From assembly GCF_963974425.1 (NCBI RefSeq), contig NZ_CAXBCK010000025.1:1-50856 (forward strand): a stretch of 50,856 nt of DNA. Reading direction: 5' to 3'. Shown here piece after piece: positions 8,543 through 16,241 of this stretch. Below the pieces are notes generated by a model, which saw only the letters and a list, made by a program, of their open reading frames with translations, was not told where the DNA came from and did no database searches. This stretch comes from Marixanthomonas sp963974425. GTDB taxonomy: Bacteria > Bacteroidota > Bacteroidia > Flavobacteriales > Flavobacteriaceae. How positions within the stretch are numbered: position 1 is the stretch's first letter; every line of letters begins with the position of its first letter. A program made the translations under genes and the position numbers.

Positions 8543-9255
8543 ACATTATTTTTTAAAATCCATTGATAGCGAAACGCCCATTTCCAACGAATTAGAGATT
8601 GTTGATTGTCGATGTTTTTTGATAGGTTTTCCAATTCTTCTTTTTTAAATCCTCTTGCTACCGACACCAATCCATCGTGACGAGCAATTTTGGTTTTCAA
8701 AAACACACTACTAAACCCTCTAAATAAGGTAAAAGCCACTTTGCTCCTATGAAGGTCGTTTACCACCACACCTAATTTCGAATTTTGTATTAAGTTTTGA
8801 AGTATGTTTACAATATCATCATTTTTAAAGTGATGTAAAAACAAATTACATACGGCAATATCTGCTTTTGGAATTTGTTCTTTCGAGGAAATATCAACAG
8901 TCTTAAAGGTAACGTTTTCAAAATTCTTGGAACGAACTCTAGCTTCAGAAATAATATTTGCGTTGGCGTCTACGCCAACTAAATTAAAAGTATAGCCATT
9001 TTTTTTTCCGAAGCGAGCACATTTTCGGAGCATTTCGCCGTCTCCACATCCTACATCAATAATGGTAATTGGTTTGTTTTTAGGACATTTAGCTAACAGT
9101 TTTTTAATTCCTTTTAATGTTATACTTGCTCCCCCCAATAAACTACTAACGGTTTTTAAATCGGTTAACACCGCTTGCATTTCTTTGCCTTGCAAGTTGA
9201 AATCATCCATAATTTCAACTTCGGTTGAGCGATGTTTTGATGAGTATTTAGGCAT
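8539..9255 (-). CDS. Class I SAM-dependent methyltransferase of the polyketide operon
   Basis: A 238-residue Rossmann-fold methyltransferase with SAM motif I IIDVGCGDGE (65-73) and acidic motif II LVGVDANANII, followed by the post-motif FLHHFKNDDI common in C/O-methyltransferases of small aromatic compounds. Its position between a flavoprotein and a type III PKS matches the Streptomyces srs cluster, where SrsB methylates alkylresorcinol. A similar role is inferred here. It starts 1 base after the flavoprotein stop. Confidence 0.82.
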   Translation of the reverse strand: MPKYSSKHRSTEVEIMDDFNLQGKEMQAVLTDLKTVSSLLGGASITLKGIKKLLAKCPKNKPITIIDVGCGDGEMLRKCARFGKKNGYTFNLVGVDANANIISEARVRSKNFENVTFKTVDISSKEQIPKADIAVCNLFLHHFKNDDIVNILQNLIQNSKLGVVVNDLHRSKVAFTLFRGFSSVFLKTKIARHDGLVSVARGFKKEELENLSKNIDNQQSLIRWKWAFRYQWILKNNV

Positions 9256-9256
9256 T

Positions 9257-10378
9257 TTATATCGGGTTTCCGTGTGTTTTTTTAATAATTAAATTCAGCA
9301 TACTTGGAAATTTGTTTAATAATGAAAAACCAACACTGGCAGTAGTTTCATTCATAAGCAGTCTCTGAATATATCTCCCTGTTTTTATACGTTTTGAAAA
9401 CTTGTTATTCCACTGTTTTTCATATTCTTTCTCCAAGATAGTTCTATTTATATTTTTAGTTTCGTATTGTTTCAGAAATAATTCAGAAAACAACTTTGCA
9501 CTATGGATAGCCATAGCCATTCCATTGCCACACAAAGGATGAATTAAACCGGCGCTATCCCCAATCATAAAAATATGGTGTTCTACTGGTTTTTTGGGTT
9601 GAAATGAAATCTGTCCAATCGTTAACGGCGAATCAAACAGCGGAGCGGCTTCAGAAAAGAATTTATTCAAAAAAGGGTTTTCACTCATATTGTTCTTTTG
9701 AAAATCCTCTATATGATTATATTTCTTGAAAGCAGAATAGGTTGTTAGGTAGCAAGCGTTAACTGCCCCTGTTTCAGTTTTTGAAAGTCCACAATAGCCG
9801 CCTTTAAAGGTGTGCAAAGCAACTGTATTTGCTGGAAAATCGTAGTTATAATGTTTTTTGACAGCCAGCCAAGTAGATTTCTTTTCAATAAAATCTCTAT
9901 TCAATTTTTTATCGATATTTGATCGTTTCCCGTGAGCACTTACTACATACTTTGTTTTATACTCTGTTTTATCTTGTGCTGTAACCGTGAATTTTTCAGA
10001 AATAAACTCAATTGCTTCCACTGTTTTGAAAACAACATCACACGTTTCATTTACTTTTTTAAACAACAAGTTGTCGAAATAATAACGGCTCATCCCGAAA
10101 CCTCCTAAAGGTAAGGTAGATTCAATTTCTTTATGATTATAATTTGAAATTTTAAGTTTTGAGATGGGTACAGCACCTTCAGCTAAGGGATCAATGCCAA
10201 GTGAATTCAAATAAGGCAACACTTCATTTGAAACATATTCGCCACATACTTTGTGATGTGGAAAAGTGTCTTTCTCTATTAAAAGAACATCAATACCTTG
10301 TTTTGAAAGATGCAATGCACAAGTTAGCCCAGCCAAACCACCTCCTACTACTATAACATCATAAATTTTATTTTTCAT
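9257..10378 (-). CDS. FAD-dependent oxidoreductase (aromatic hydroxylase / geranylgeranyl reductase-like)
   Basis: 373 residues from the ATG at 10376-10378. An in-frame GTG at 10408 would add ten residues, but it lies against the T tract of the preceding terminator, so I chose the ATG. The N-terminus has the FAD dinucleotide fold (DVIVVGGGLAGLTCALHL), then KVCGEYVS, and later the second FAD motif MIGDSAGLIHPLCGNGMAMA. This is the group that includes aromatic monooxygenases and geranylgeranyl reductases. With the neighbouring PKS and methyltransferase, a ring hydroxylase converting a resorcinol towards a quinone (like SrsC) is the best inference. It is the first gene of the seven-gene operon. 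Confidence 0.82.
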   Translation of the reverse strand: MKNKIYDVIVVGGGLAGLTCALHLSKQGIDVLLIEKDTFPHHKVCGEYVSNEVLPYLNSLGIDPLAEGAVPISKLKISNYNHKEIESTLPLGGFGMSRYYFDNLLFKKVNETCDVVFKTVEAIEFISEKFTVTAQDKTEYKTKYVVSAHGKRSNIDKKLNRDFIEKKSTWLAVKKHYNYDFPANTVALHTFKGGYCGLSKTETGAVNACYLTTYSAFKKYNHIEDFQKNNMSENPFLNKFFSEAAPLFDSPLTIGQISFQPKKPVEHHIFMIGDSAGLIHPLCGNGMAMAIHSAKLFSELFLKQYETKNINRTILEKEYEKQWNNKFSKRIKTGRYIQRLLMNETTASVGFSLLNKFPSMLNLIIKKTHGNPI

Positions 10379-10410
10379 CACTAGGTAAAGAAACCGTGAA
10401 TTTTTCACAT

Positions 10411-10443
10411 AAAAAAATCCTGCTTTTATATAAAAGCAGGATT
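10411..10443 (-). terminator. Perfect-palindrome terminator between the OmpA gene and the polyketide operon
   Basis: On the minus strand a 28-base perfect palindrome (10443-10416, AATCCTGCTTTTA arms around TA) is followed by seven T residues. It ends the OmpA-like lipoprotein transcript. Only about 32 bases separate the T tract from the flavoprotein ATG, and these contain a small second hairpin (GTGAA-AAA-TTCAC). Confidence 0.85.
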
Positions 10444-10468
10444 AGTTGTGTATCAGTGTTGGGGACTA

Positions 10469-11182
10469 TTAATTTCCTCCTTGCGCTTCCTGTTCGGCTT
10501 CGTCAACCATTTTTTCATTAGGAACGATTGCAACATTTACACGACGGTTTTGAGCACGACCAGCTTCAGTACTATTGTCTGCAACTGGAGTTTGTTCTCC
10601 AAACCAATTAGTAGTAAATCTACCACTACTTAACCCTTTAGTTTGGGTAAAGTAATTGGTTACAGATTGTGCACGTTGTTTTGAAAGTGTCATGTTATAC
10701 GCTTCAGCCCCTGAGCTGTCGGTATGTCCAACAACTAATACATCTGTATCTGGGTATTCACGTAATACATTCGCTAATTTATCTAACGTTGCTTGTGATG
10801 CAGCATTAATATTATATTTTTCAGTATCAAAATAAACACCACTATTCTCATCAAAAGTTACTACAATACCATCATCAACACGTTCTACTTGCGCTCCAGG
10901 TATTTCAGTTTCAATTTGCTGAGCTTGTTTATCCATTTTATTACCAATAATAACTCCAGCAGCTCCACCTGCAACACCGCCAATTACGGCTCCAAGTTCT
11001 CCATTACCACCTTTACCAATATTGTTACCTAAAATGGCTCCTAATACAGCTCCTCCAGTAGCACCAATTACAGCACCCTTTTGCTTGTTATTTGCATTTT
11101 TAACAGCTTCACAATTAGTAAATGCAGTTAAAAAAAGAGCAGTTAAGCCAATTATTGATATTTGTTTAAGTGTTTGTCTCAT
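10469..11182 (-). CDS. OmpA-family protein with glycine-zipper domain
   Basis: 237 residues. A signal-like N-terminus ends in FTNC (putative lipidated Cys24), followed by a glycine-zipper segment (GAVIGATGGAVLGAILGNNIG ... GAVIGGVAGGAAGVIIGNKM, about residues 36-84). A C-terminal OmpA peptidoglycan-binding domain has VYFDTEKYNINAASQ, VVGHTDSSG and the closing AGRAQNRRVNVAI. It is likely anchored in the envelope and tethers it to peptidoglycan. The start ATG overlaps the stop of the lipocalin-like gene (TAATG), so the two are co-translated. Confidence 0.88.
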   Translation of the reverse strand: MRQTLKQISIIGLTALFLTAFTNCEAVKNANNKQKGAVIGATGGAVLGAILGNNIGKGGNGELGAVIGGVAGGAAGVIIGNKMDKQAQQIETEIPGAQVERVDDGIVVTFDENSGVYFDTEKYNINAASQATLDKLANVLREYPDTDVLVVGHTDSSGAEAYNMTLSKQRAQSVTNYFTQTKGLSSGRFTTNWFGEQTPVADNSTEAGRAQNRRVNVAIVPNEKMVDEAEQEAQGGN

Positions 11183-11661
11183 TATTCATTAATTTTAGTA
11201 AAGTTCATATTTATTGTAAAAGGAGATCCTTCTAAGTTAACTGTTTGCTCCCAACGCATTGTTGACTCATTTAACTGTATCAATTGTAAGCGGAAACCGG
11301 CATTATCAGCAGATTTTCCTTTTGCATTGGTGGGTTTTAATAAGAAATCATATAACCCTGTAGTAGGATCTATTTCTTGTATTGTAAAGATGAAATTTCT
11401 ATCTCCAGTAGGGCAATCAGAATTGTTTATAGTATAAACCCCTGTATTGTTATTAGGAATGAATCTCCACGTGCTACCTTCAAAACATTCTTTTGAAGTG
11501 TCTCCTAATAAAGAAACATTAAACTCTCCAGATTCACTATAAGAGATGTTATCTAAAGCCCAATATCCTTTTATTATTTTTCGAGATTCTGTAACTGTCT
11601 TGGGGGTACCGCAAGACAAAGCGGTCATAGCCACTACGGCTAATACAATTAGTTTTTTCAT
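11182..11661 (-). CDS. Lipocalin-like lipoprotein
   Basis: 159 residues with a lipoprotein signal (MKKLIVLAVVAMTALSCG, Cys17). A lipocalin-like beta-barrel stretch follows, including KGYWALDNISY, STWRFIPNNNTGVYTI and RLQLIQLNESTMRWEQT, typical of the short lipocalin family proteins of Bacteroidetes. The ligand is unknown. It is the first gene of a two-gene unit with the OmpA/glycine-zipper protein, to which it is joined by a 1-base stop/start overlap, so the two may work together in the envelope. Confidence 0.75.
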   Translation of the reverse strand: MKKLIVLAVVAMTALSCGTPKTVTESRKIIKGYWALDNISYSESGEFNVSLLGDTSKECFEGSTWRFIPNNNTGVYTINNSDCPTGDRNFIFTIQEIDPTTGLYDFLLKPTNAKGKSADNAGFRLQLIQLNESTMRWEQTVNLEGSPFTINMNFTKINE

Positions 11662-11707
11662 ACTTGGTAATTTTTAAATTTTAAAGGTTAGTAATTTTAA
11701 AATAATT

Positions 11708-11869
11708 TTATCTTCTAAAAAGTCTAGATAATAAGGATAGTACAAGAAGTACTAAAAATATCCAAAAAATAATCATTGCGATATCGGTTGCACCTTCTGC
11801 AATGCCTCCAAATCCAAATACTGCCGCAATTAATGCGATTACTAAAAAAATAACGATCCAACGTACCAT
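11708..11869 (-). CDS. DUF1328-type small membrane protein
   Basis: A 53-residue gene read from an ATG at 11867-11869. The product starts MVRWIVIFLVIALIAAVFGF, has the short GGIAEGATDIAMI turn, and ends in a second membrane segment and a basic tail (LLSRLFRR). The two helices around a G-G-I-A turn are diagnostic for the DUF1328/YtjA family of tiny inner-membrane proteins, whose function is not established. It stands alone upstream of the lipocalin-like gene on the same strand (46 bases). Confidence 0.85.
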   Translation of the reverse strand: MVRWIVIFLVIALIAAVFGFGGIAEGATDIAMIIFWIFLVLLVLSLLSRLFRR

Positions 11870-11967
11870 AATTTATAAGTTTTAATGATTAGTATATCAC
11901 TAAGGTACGTAACAATCATTCTTGAAATGGAATGTTTACAATAAGTTTAACAGCAAATGTTAACATT

Positions 11968-13974
11968 TTAATAAGCCACTAATGAACCCAATTCTTCCTT
12001 AAAGCGTTCCTTAGGAAGGTACTGCTTTTCAAGGTTTGCAGCAAATGGCACAGGTGTTTCCATACTTGCTACTCGTTTAATTGGAGCATCTAAATGTTCA
12101 AAACAGTTTTCAGAAATTAACGCTGAAATATCTGAAGCTAATCCCCCAAACATGGAATCTTCTTGAAGAATAATAACCTTATTTGTTTTCTTTACGGAAG
12201 CAAAAATAGTTTCAGTATCTAACGGTGAAAGCGTACGTAAATCAATTAAATCTGCTGAAACTTTAGGCATCTCATCTAAAGTTTCCAAAGCCCAATGCAC
12301 ACCTGCGCCATATGTTACGATAGTAATATCGGCTCCCTCTTTTAGTAAGGAAGCTTTTCCTAGCGGTAGGGTGTAATAATCTGTTGGCACCTCTTGGCGA
12401 ATACTTCTATATAACGCTTTGTGTTCGAAAAATAATATCGGGTTTGGATCTTCAATTGCTGTGGCCAATAATCCTTTTGCATCATATGGAAAAGCTGGAT
12501 ACACTACCTTCAGTCCAGGCGTATGTGTAAACCAAGCTTCGTTTGTCTGACTGTGAAATGGTCCTGCCCCCACTCCTGCTCCACAAGGCATACGGATAAC
12601 TACATCTGCCTTTTGGTTCCAGCGATAATGACTTTTTGCTAAATAATTAACGATAGGATTAAAACCAGAAGTGGCAAAATCACCAAATTGCATTTCCATT
12701 ACTGATTTAAAACCATTAATAGAAAGGCCCATACTTGCAGAAATTATTGCCGACTCACAGATAGGTGTATTTCGTACACGGTCTTTACCAAATTCTTCTA
12801 CAAAGCCATCGGTAATTTTAAAAACGCCGCCGTATTCGGCAATGTCCTGTCCCATTATCACCAAGTTATCATGCCGTTGCATAGATTGTTTTAAACCTTG
12901 GGAAATAGCATCAACTAGACGTATTTCTTCTTTATTTGAATTTTTTTTAACTTCTTTATAATCAAAGTTTTCAAACAAATCATGTAATTCATTAGTTTTA
13001 GTTGAAGTTATAATTTCTTCAGAAAAAGCTAAATCAAGATTTTCATTTATTTCAGCGATTATGTCTTCTTTAAACTCAATATTTTCTTTTTCAGTAAGTA
13101 TGTTTTCATTCCGAAGAAATTCAGCAAAATTTTCTAAAGGATCTTTAGCTGCCCATTCATCCATCAGCTCCTGTGGAACATATTTAGTACCACTAGCCTC
13201 TTCATGGCCTCGCATTCTAAAAGTTTTAAACTCTAACAAAACAGGACGTGGATTTTCTCGTATATCTTCAGCAAGCTCTTTCACTTTGGTATACACCTCC
13301 AGAATATTATTACCCTCAATAATATGCGCTTCCATTCCGTAACCTTTGCCGCGATCTGCTAGATTTTCACAATTGTACTGTTCATTAGTTGGTGTAGAAA
13401 GTCCGTAGCCATTATTTTCAATGCAAAACAAAACAGGCAACTGCCAAACAGAAGCTACATTCAACGCTTCGTGTATATCACCTTCGCTGGTTCCTCCTTC
13501 ACCTGTAAATACAGCGCAAACCTGTTTGTTGTTTTTTAATTTGTTCGCTAGAGCAATTCCGTCCGCTACGCCAAATTGGGGTCCTAAATGCGAAATCATC
13601 CCAACTATTTTAAACTCTTGGGTTCCGAAGTGAAAACTACGGTCGCGGCCTTTAGTAAAACCGTTGGCCTTGCCCTGCCACTGTGAAAATAATCGATACA
13701 AAGGAATATCACGGGTAGTAAAAACCCCCAAATTTCGGTGCATAGGGAGTATATATTCTTCTTTATCTAAAACTGAAGTAACCCCTACTGAAATAGCTTC
13801 CTGCCCAATCCCGCTAAACCATTTGGATATTTTACCTTGTCGTAATAAAATAAGCATCTTTTCCTCTATTAATCGAGGTTTCAACATTCTTTTATATAAT
13901 GAAATTAAGGTATCGTCATCAATAGTGCTACGATCGTAATCAAATTGAATAGTAGGTGCAGTTTCGGAACTCAT
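11968..13974 (-). CDS. Fused alpha-beta 2-oxoacid dehydrogenase E1 (branched-chain type)
   Basis: A 668-residue natural fusion. Residues 1 to about 325 form the E1-alpha domain with the thiamine diphosphate motif GEGGTSEGDIHEALN...ENN (158-188). Residues about 345-668 form the E1-beta/transketolase C domain (IMGQDIAEYGGVFKIT, LDLRTLSPLDTE-like LIDLRTLSPLD, near the end LPKERF). Such fused E1 enzymes are common in Bacteroidetes and are usually annotated as 2-oxoisovalerate dehydrogenase. They oxidatively decarboxylate branched-chain 2-oxoacids and feed iso-fatty acid primers. The substrate is inferred. E2 and E3 are not in the window. Confidence 0.88.
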   Translation of the reverse strand: MSSETAPTIQFDYDRSTIDDDTLISLYKRMLKPRLIEEKMLILLRQGKISKWFSGIGQEAISVGVTSVLDKEEYILPMHRNLGVFTTRDIPLYRLFSQWQGKANGFTKGRDRSFHFGTQEFKIVGMISHLGPQFGVADGIALANKLKNNKQVCAVFTGEGGTSEGDIHEALNVASVWQLPVLFCIENNGYGLSTPTNEQYNCENLADRGKGYGMEAHIIEGNNILEVYTKVKELAEDIRENPRPVLLEFKTFRMRGHEEASGTKYVPQELMDEWAAKDPLENFAEFLRNENILTEKENIEFKEDIIAEINENLDLAFSEEIITSTKTNELHDLFENFDYKEVKKNSNKEEIRLVDAISQGLKQSMQRHDNLVIMGQDIAEYGGVFKITDGFVEEFGKDRVRNTPICESAIISASMGLSINGFKSVMEMQFGDFATSGFNPIVNYLAKSHYRWNQKADVVIRMPCGAGVGAGPFHSQTNEAWFTHTPGLKVVYPAFPYDAKGLLATAIEDPNPILFFEHKALYRSIRQEVPTDYYTLPLGKASLLKEGADITIVTYGAGVHWALETLDEMPKVSADLIDLRTLSPLDTETIFASVKKTNKVIILQEDSMFGGLASDISALISENCFEHLDAPIKRVASMETPVPFAANLEKQYLPKERFKEELGSLVAY

Positions 13975-13993
13975 AGTTTGTTTTTAGTACTTT

Positions 13994-14023
13994 CAAATGT
14001 AGAAAAATTTGCTGTGTAGTAAA
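13994..14023 (-). promoter_or_regulatory. Promoter of the fused E1 gene
   Basis: On the minus strand a TTTA (14023-14020), an 18-base spacer and a perfect -7 box TACATTTG (14001-13994) lie 20 bases before the start codon, fitting the Bacteroidetes RpoD consensus. It is divergent from the oxygenase promoter. Confidence 0.55.
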
Positions 14024-14060
14024 GCGTTTAATTCACTTTTTTAACTTCGGAAATGAGCGC

Positions 14061-14077
14061 TATATTTGGTATATTTG
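14061..14077 (+). promoter_or_regulatory. Tandem -7 boxes upstream of the oxygenase operon
   Basis: Two exact TATATTTG boxes lie one base apart (14061-14068 and 14070-14077), 20 bases before the oxygenase ATG. Both match TAnnTTTG. No clear TTTG was found at the -33 distance for either. They suggest one promoter with two possible start sites nine bases apart. Confidence 0.5.
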
Positions 14078-14097
14078 TATTTTGAAAATAAAAACTT

Positions 14098-15048
14098 ATG
14101 AATAATATACCTAGCGTGGATCTTGCAGACTTCTTGTCTGATGACCCAAAAAGAAAACAAAAGTTTGTAGATGAAATTGGTACCGCTTATGAAGAGATAG
14201 GCTTTGTATCTTTAAAAAATCACTTTCTAAGTGACGATTTGGTAGAAAACCTATATAAAGAAATTAAGGCTTTCTTCGCATTACCAGTTGAAGACAAAGA
14301 AAAATATGAAATTGAAGGTTTAGGCGGGCAGCGCGGTTATGTTTCTTTCGGAAAAGAACATGCAAAAGGTAAAAAAGAAGGTGATCTTAAAGAGTTTTGG
14401 CATTTTGGACAAAAACCTGATGCAGAAGCTAATTTACCAGAGGAATATCCTGAGAATGTTGAAGTAAAAGAGCTTCCAGATTTTAACCCTACTGGAATGG
14501 AAGCCTATAGAATGCTTGAAAAAACAGGAATCTATGTACTTCGTGCTTTAGCGCTTTATATAGGTATTGAAGAAACCTATTTTGATAAATGGGCCACCAA
14601 CGGAAATAGTATTTTACGCCCTATACACTATCCACCAATTACCGAAGAACCTAAAGGTGCTGTTCGAGCTGGAGCTCACGGGGATATTAACCTAATAACC
14701 TTATTAATGGGTGCTTCGGCCGGAGGACTGCAAGTATTAAGAAAAGACGGGGAATGGATTGATGCTATTCCGCAAGAAGACGAGTTGGTAATTAATGTTG
14801 GCGATATGCTAGAACGCCACACTAATAATAAATTACGCTCTACTATTCATAGAGTTGTAAACCCTCCAAAGGAAGATTGGGACAACCCACGATACAGCAT
14901 TCCATTTTTTATGCACCCGCGTAGCGATATGAAATTAAACTGCTTAGAAGAATGTGTCGATGAAGAGCACCCAAAAGCATTTCCAGATATTACCGCGGGC
15001 GACTTTTTACACCAACGTCTAGTTGAAATTGGATTGATTAAAGAGTAA
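14098..15048 (+). CDS. 2-oxoglutarate/Fe(II) oxygenase, isopenicillin N synthase family
   Basis: 316 residues with the N-terminal DIOX_N region (IPSVDLADFL, EIGFVSLKNHFL) and the jelly-roll oxygenase core. Iron ligands are His194, Asp196 (AGAHGDINLITLL) and His251 (STIHRVVN). Arg265-x-Ser267 (RYSIPFF) is the 2-oxoglutarate-binding pair. It is an intact, likely active dioxygenase whose substrate cannot be read from sequence. It is the first gene of a four-gene operon (3-base gap, then two 4-base overlaps), so its substrate may be connected to the nucleoside phosphorylase and NMT1-like protein. Confidence 0.88.
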   Translation: MNNIPSVDLADFLSDDPKRKQKFVDEIGTAYEEIGFVSLKNHFLSDDLVENLYKEIKAFFALPVEDKEKYEIEGLGGQRGYVSFGKEHAKGKKEGDLKEFWHFGQKPDAEANLPEEYPENVEVKELPDFNPTGMEAYRMLEKTGIYVLRALALYIGIEETYFDKWATNGNSILRPIHYPPITEEPKGAVRAGAHGDINLITLLMGASAGGLQVLRKDGEWIDAIPQEDELVINVGDMLERHTNNKLRSTIHRVVNPPKEDWDNPRYSIPFFMHPRSDMKLNCLEECVDEEHPKAFPDITAGDFLHQRLVEIGLIKE

Positions 15049-15051
15049 CTT

Positions 15052-15375
15052 ATGGATTTAAAAGATCAATTAAAAGACCTATTTCCCGATCACGAAGGGC
15101 CTGAAGAACCCAAAGAAGAAAAATCGAATGTTTGGCTTCAAGACGATCCGTTACATTGTAAGTACGAAAAACGCCGTGGCAAACCTATTACCATTATTGA
15201 TAATTATAATGGAGCACAAAGTGATTTTAAGCAACTAGCGAAAGAACTTAAAAAGCTGTTAGGTGTTGGTGGCAGTTTCAAAAACGAACAGATTATCATC
15301 CAAGGTGATTACCGAAAAGAAATTATGGAGTTTTTACAAGATAAAGGCTTCAACGTAAAACGTGTTGGTGGATGA
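15052..15375 (+). CDS. SUI1/YciH-family translation factor-like protein
   Basis: 107 residues. An acidic N-terminal 40 residues precede the SUI1/eIF1 fold (KRRGKPITIIDNYNG ... LKKLLGVGGSFKNEQIIIQGDYRKEIMEFLQDKGF). YciH-type bacterial homologues bind the ribosome and affect start-site fidelity. The gene begins 3 bases after the oxygenase and its stop overlaps the phosphorylase start by 4 bases (GATGA). The acidic N-terminal extension is usual in Bacteroidetes homologues. Confidence 0.88.
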   Translation: MDLKDQLKDLFPDHEGPEEPKEEKSNVWLQDDPLHCKYEKRRGKPITIIDNYNGAQSDFKQLAKELKKLLGVGGSFKNEQIIIQGDYRKEIMEFLQDKGFNVKRVGG

Positions 15376-16241
15376 AAATAGCTGAATCTGAATTGATTTT
15401 AAACCCTGATGGTAGCATTTATCACCTTAATTTAAAACCTGAAGACCTTGCGCAAACTGTCATTACAGTTGGTGATCCCGATCGCGTAGAGAGTATTTCC
15501 AAGCATTTCGATGCCATAGAGGTTAAAGTTCATAAAAGAGAGTTTAAAACACATACCGGCACCTATAAAGGCAAGCGAATTTCAGTAATTTCTACTGGAA
15601 TAGGAACCGATAATATCGATATTGTGTTCAACGAATTAGATGCCTTAGTCAATATTGATTTTGAAACAAGAAGTGTAAAAAAAACCCATACACAGCTCAC
15701 TATTATTAGGGTGGGAACCTCTGGAGCTATTCAGACAGATATTCCTATGGATAGTTTTTTGATTTCTGAAACAGCTATAGGACTAGACAATTTGCTTCAC
15801 TTTTATGGAAATACTTCGTTTTTAGATGAATCTTTTTCCGAAGCATTTATGCAACACACTGATTGGTCTGCCAAAAAATCAGCACCGTATGTAGTAAATG
15901 CAGATTCATCACTTTTAAAGCTTTTTTCCGAAGAAAAATTTATAAAAGGTGTAACAGCAACCAACGTAGGTTTTTACGGCCCACAAGGAAGAGTTTTGCG
16001 TCTTTCATTACAAGATGCTGGTTTAAACGACAAAATTGCTTCATTTTCATTTAATAATAAAAAAGTTACCAATCTAGAAATGGAAACTTCTGGAATCTAT
16101 GGAATGGCACATTTATTGAATCATAAAGCCATATCATTAAACGCCATTTTGGCCAATAGAGCAAATGGTGAATTTAGCCAAACACCACAGCAAACTGTGG
16201 AAAACCTTATTTTAAAGACATTAGAAACAATTACGGGATGA
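15372..16241 (+). CDS. Nucleoside phosphorylase (uridine phosphorylase-like)
   Basis: 289 residues of the PNP/UDP phosphorylase fold: phosphate loop VGDPDRV (33-39), STGIGTDNIDIV (74-85), RVGTSGAI (113-120) and the ribose-binding NLEMETSGIYG (234-244). The enzyme cleaves a nucleoside with phosphate in the cytoplasm. The EMET motif agrees with uridine or purine phosphorylases, but base specificity is not clear. Both neighbours overlap by 4 bases (SUI1 upstream, NMT1-like downstream), implying tight co-expression. Confidence 0.85.
   Translation: MKIAESELILNPDGSIYHLNLKPEDLAQTVITVGDPDRVESISKHFDAIEVKVHKREFKTHTGTYKGKRISVISTGIGTDNIDIVFNELDALVNIDFETRSVKKTHTQLTIIRVGTSGAIQTDIPMDSFLISETAIGLDNLLHFYGNTSFLDESFSEAFMQHTDWSAKKSAPYVVNADSSLLKLFSEEKFIKGVTATNVGFYGPQGRVLRLSLQDAGLNDKIASFSFNNKKVTNLEMETSGIYGMAHLLNHKAISLNAILANRANGEFSQTPQQTVENLILKTLETITG

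Noticed and set aside
10379..10408. GTG start that would lengthen the flavoprotein by ten residues
   Set aside because: The extension lies against the terminator T tract, and the ATG at 10378 gives the normal N-terminus right before the FAD motif.
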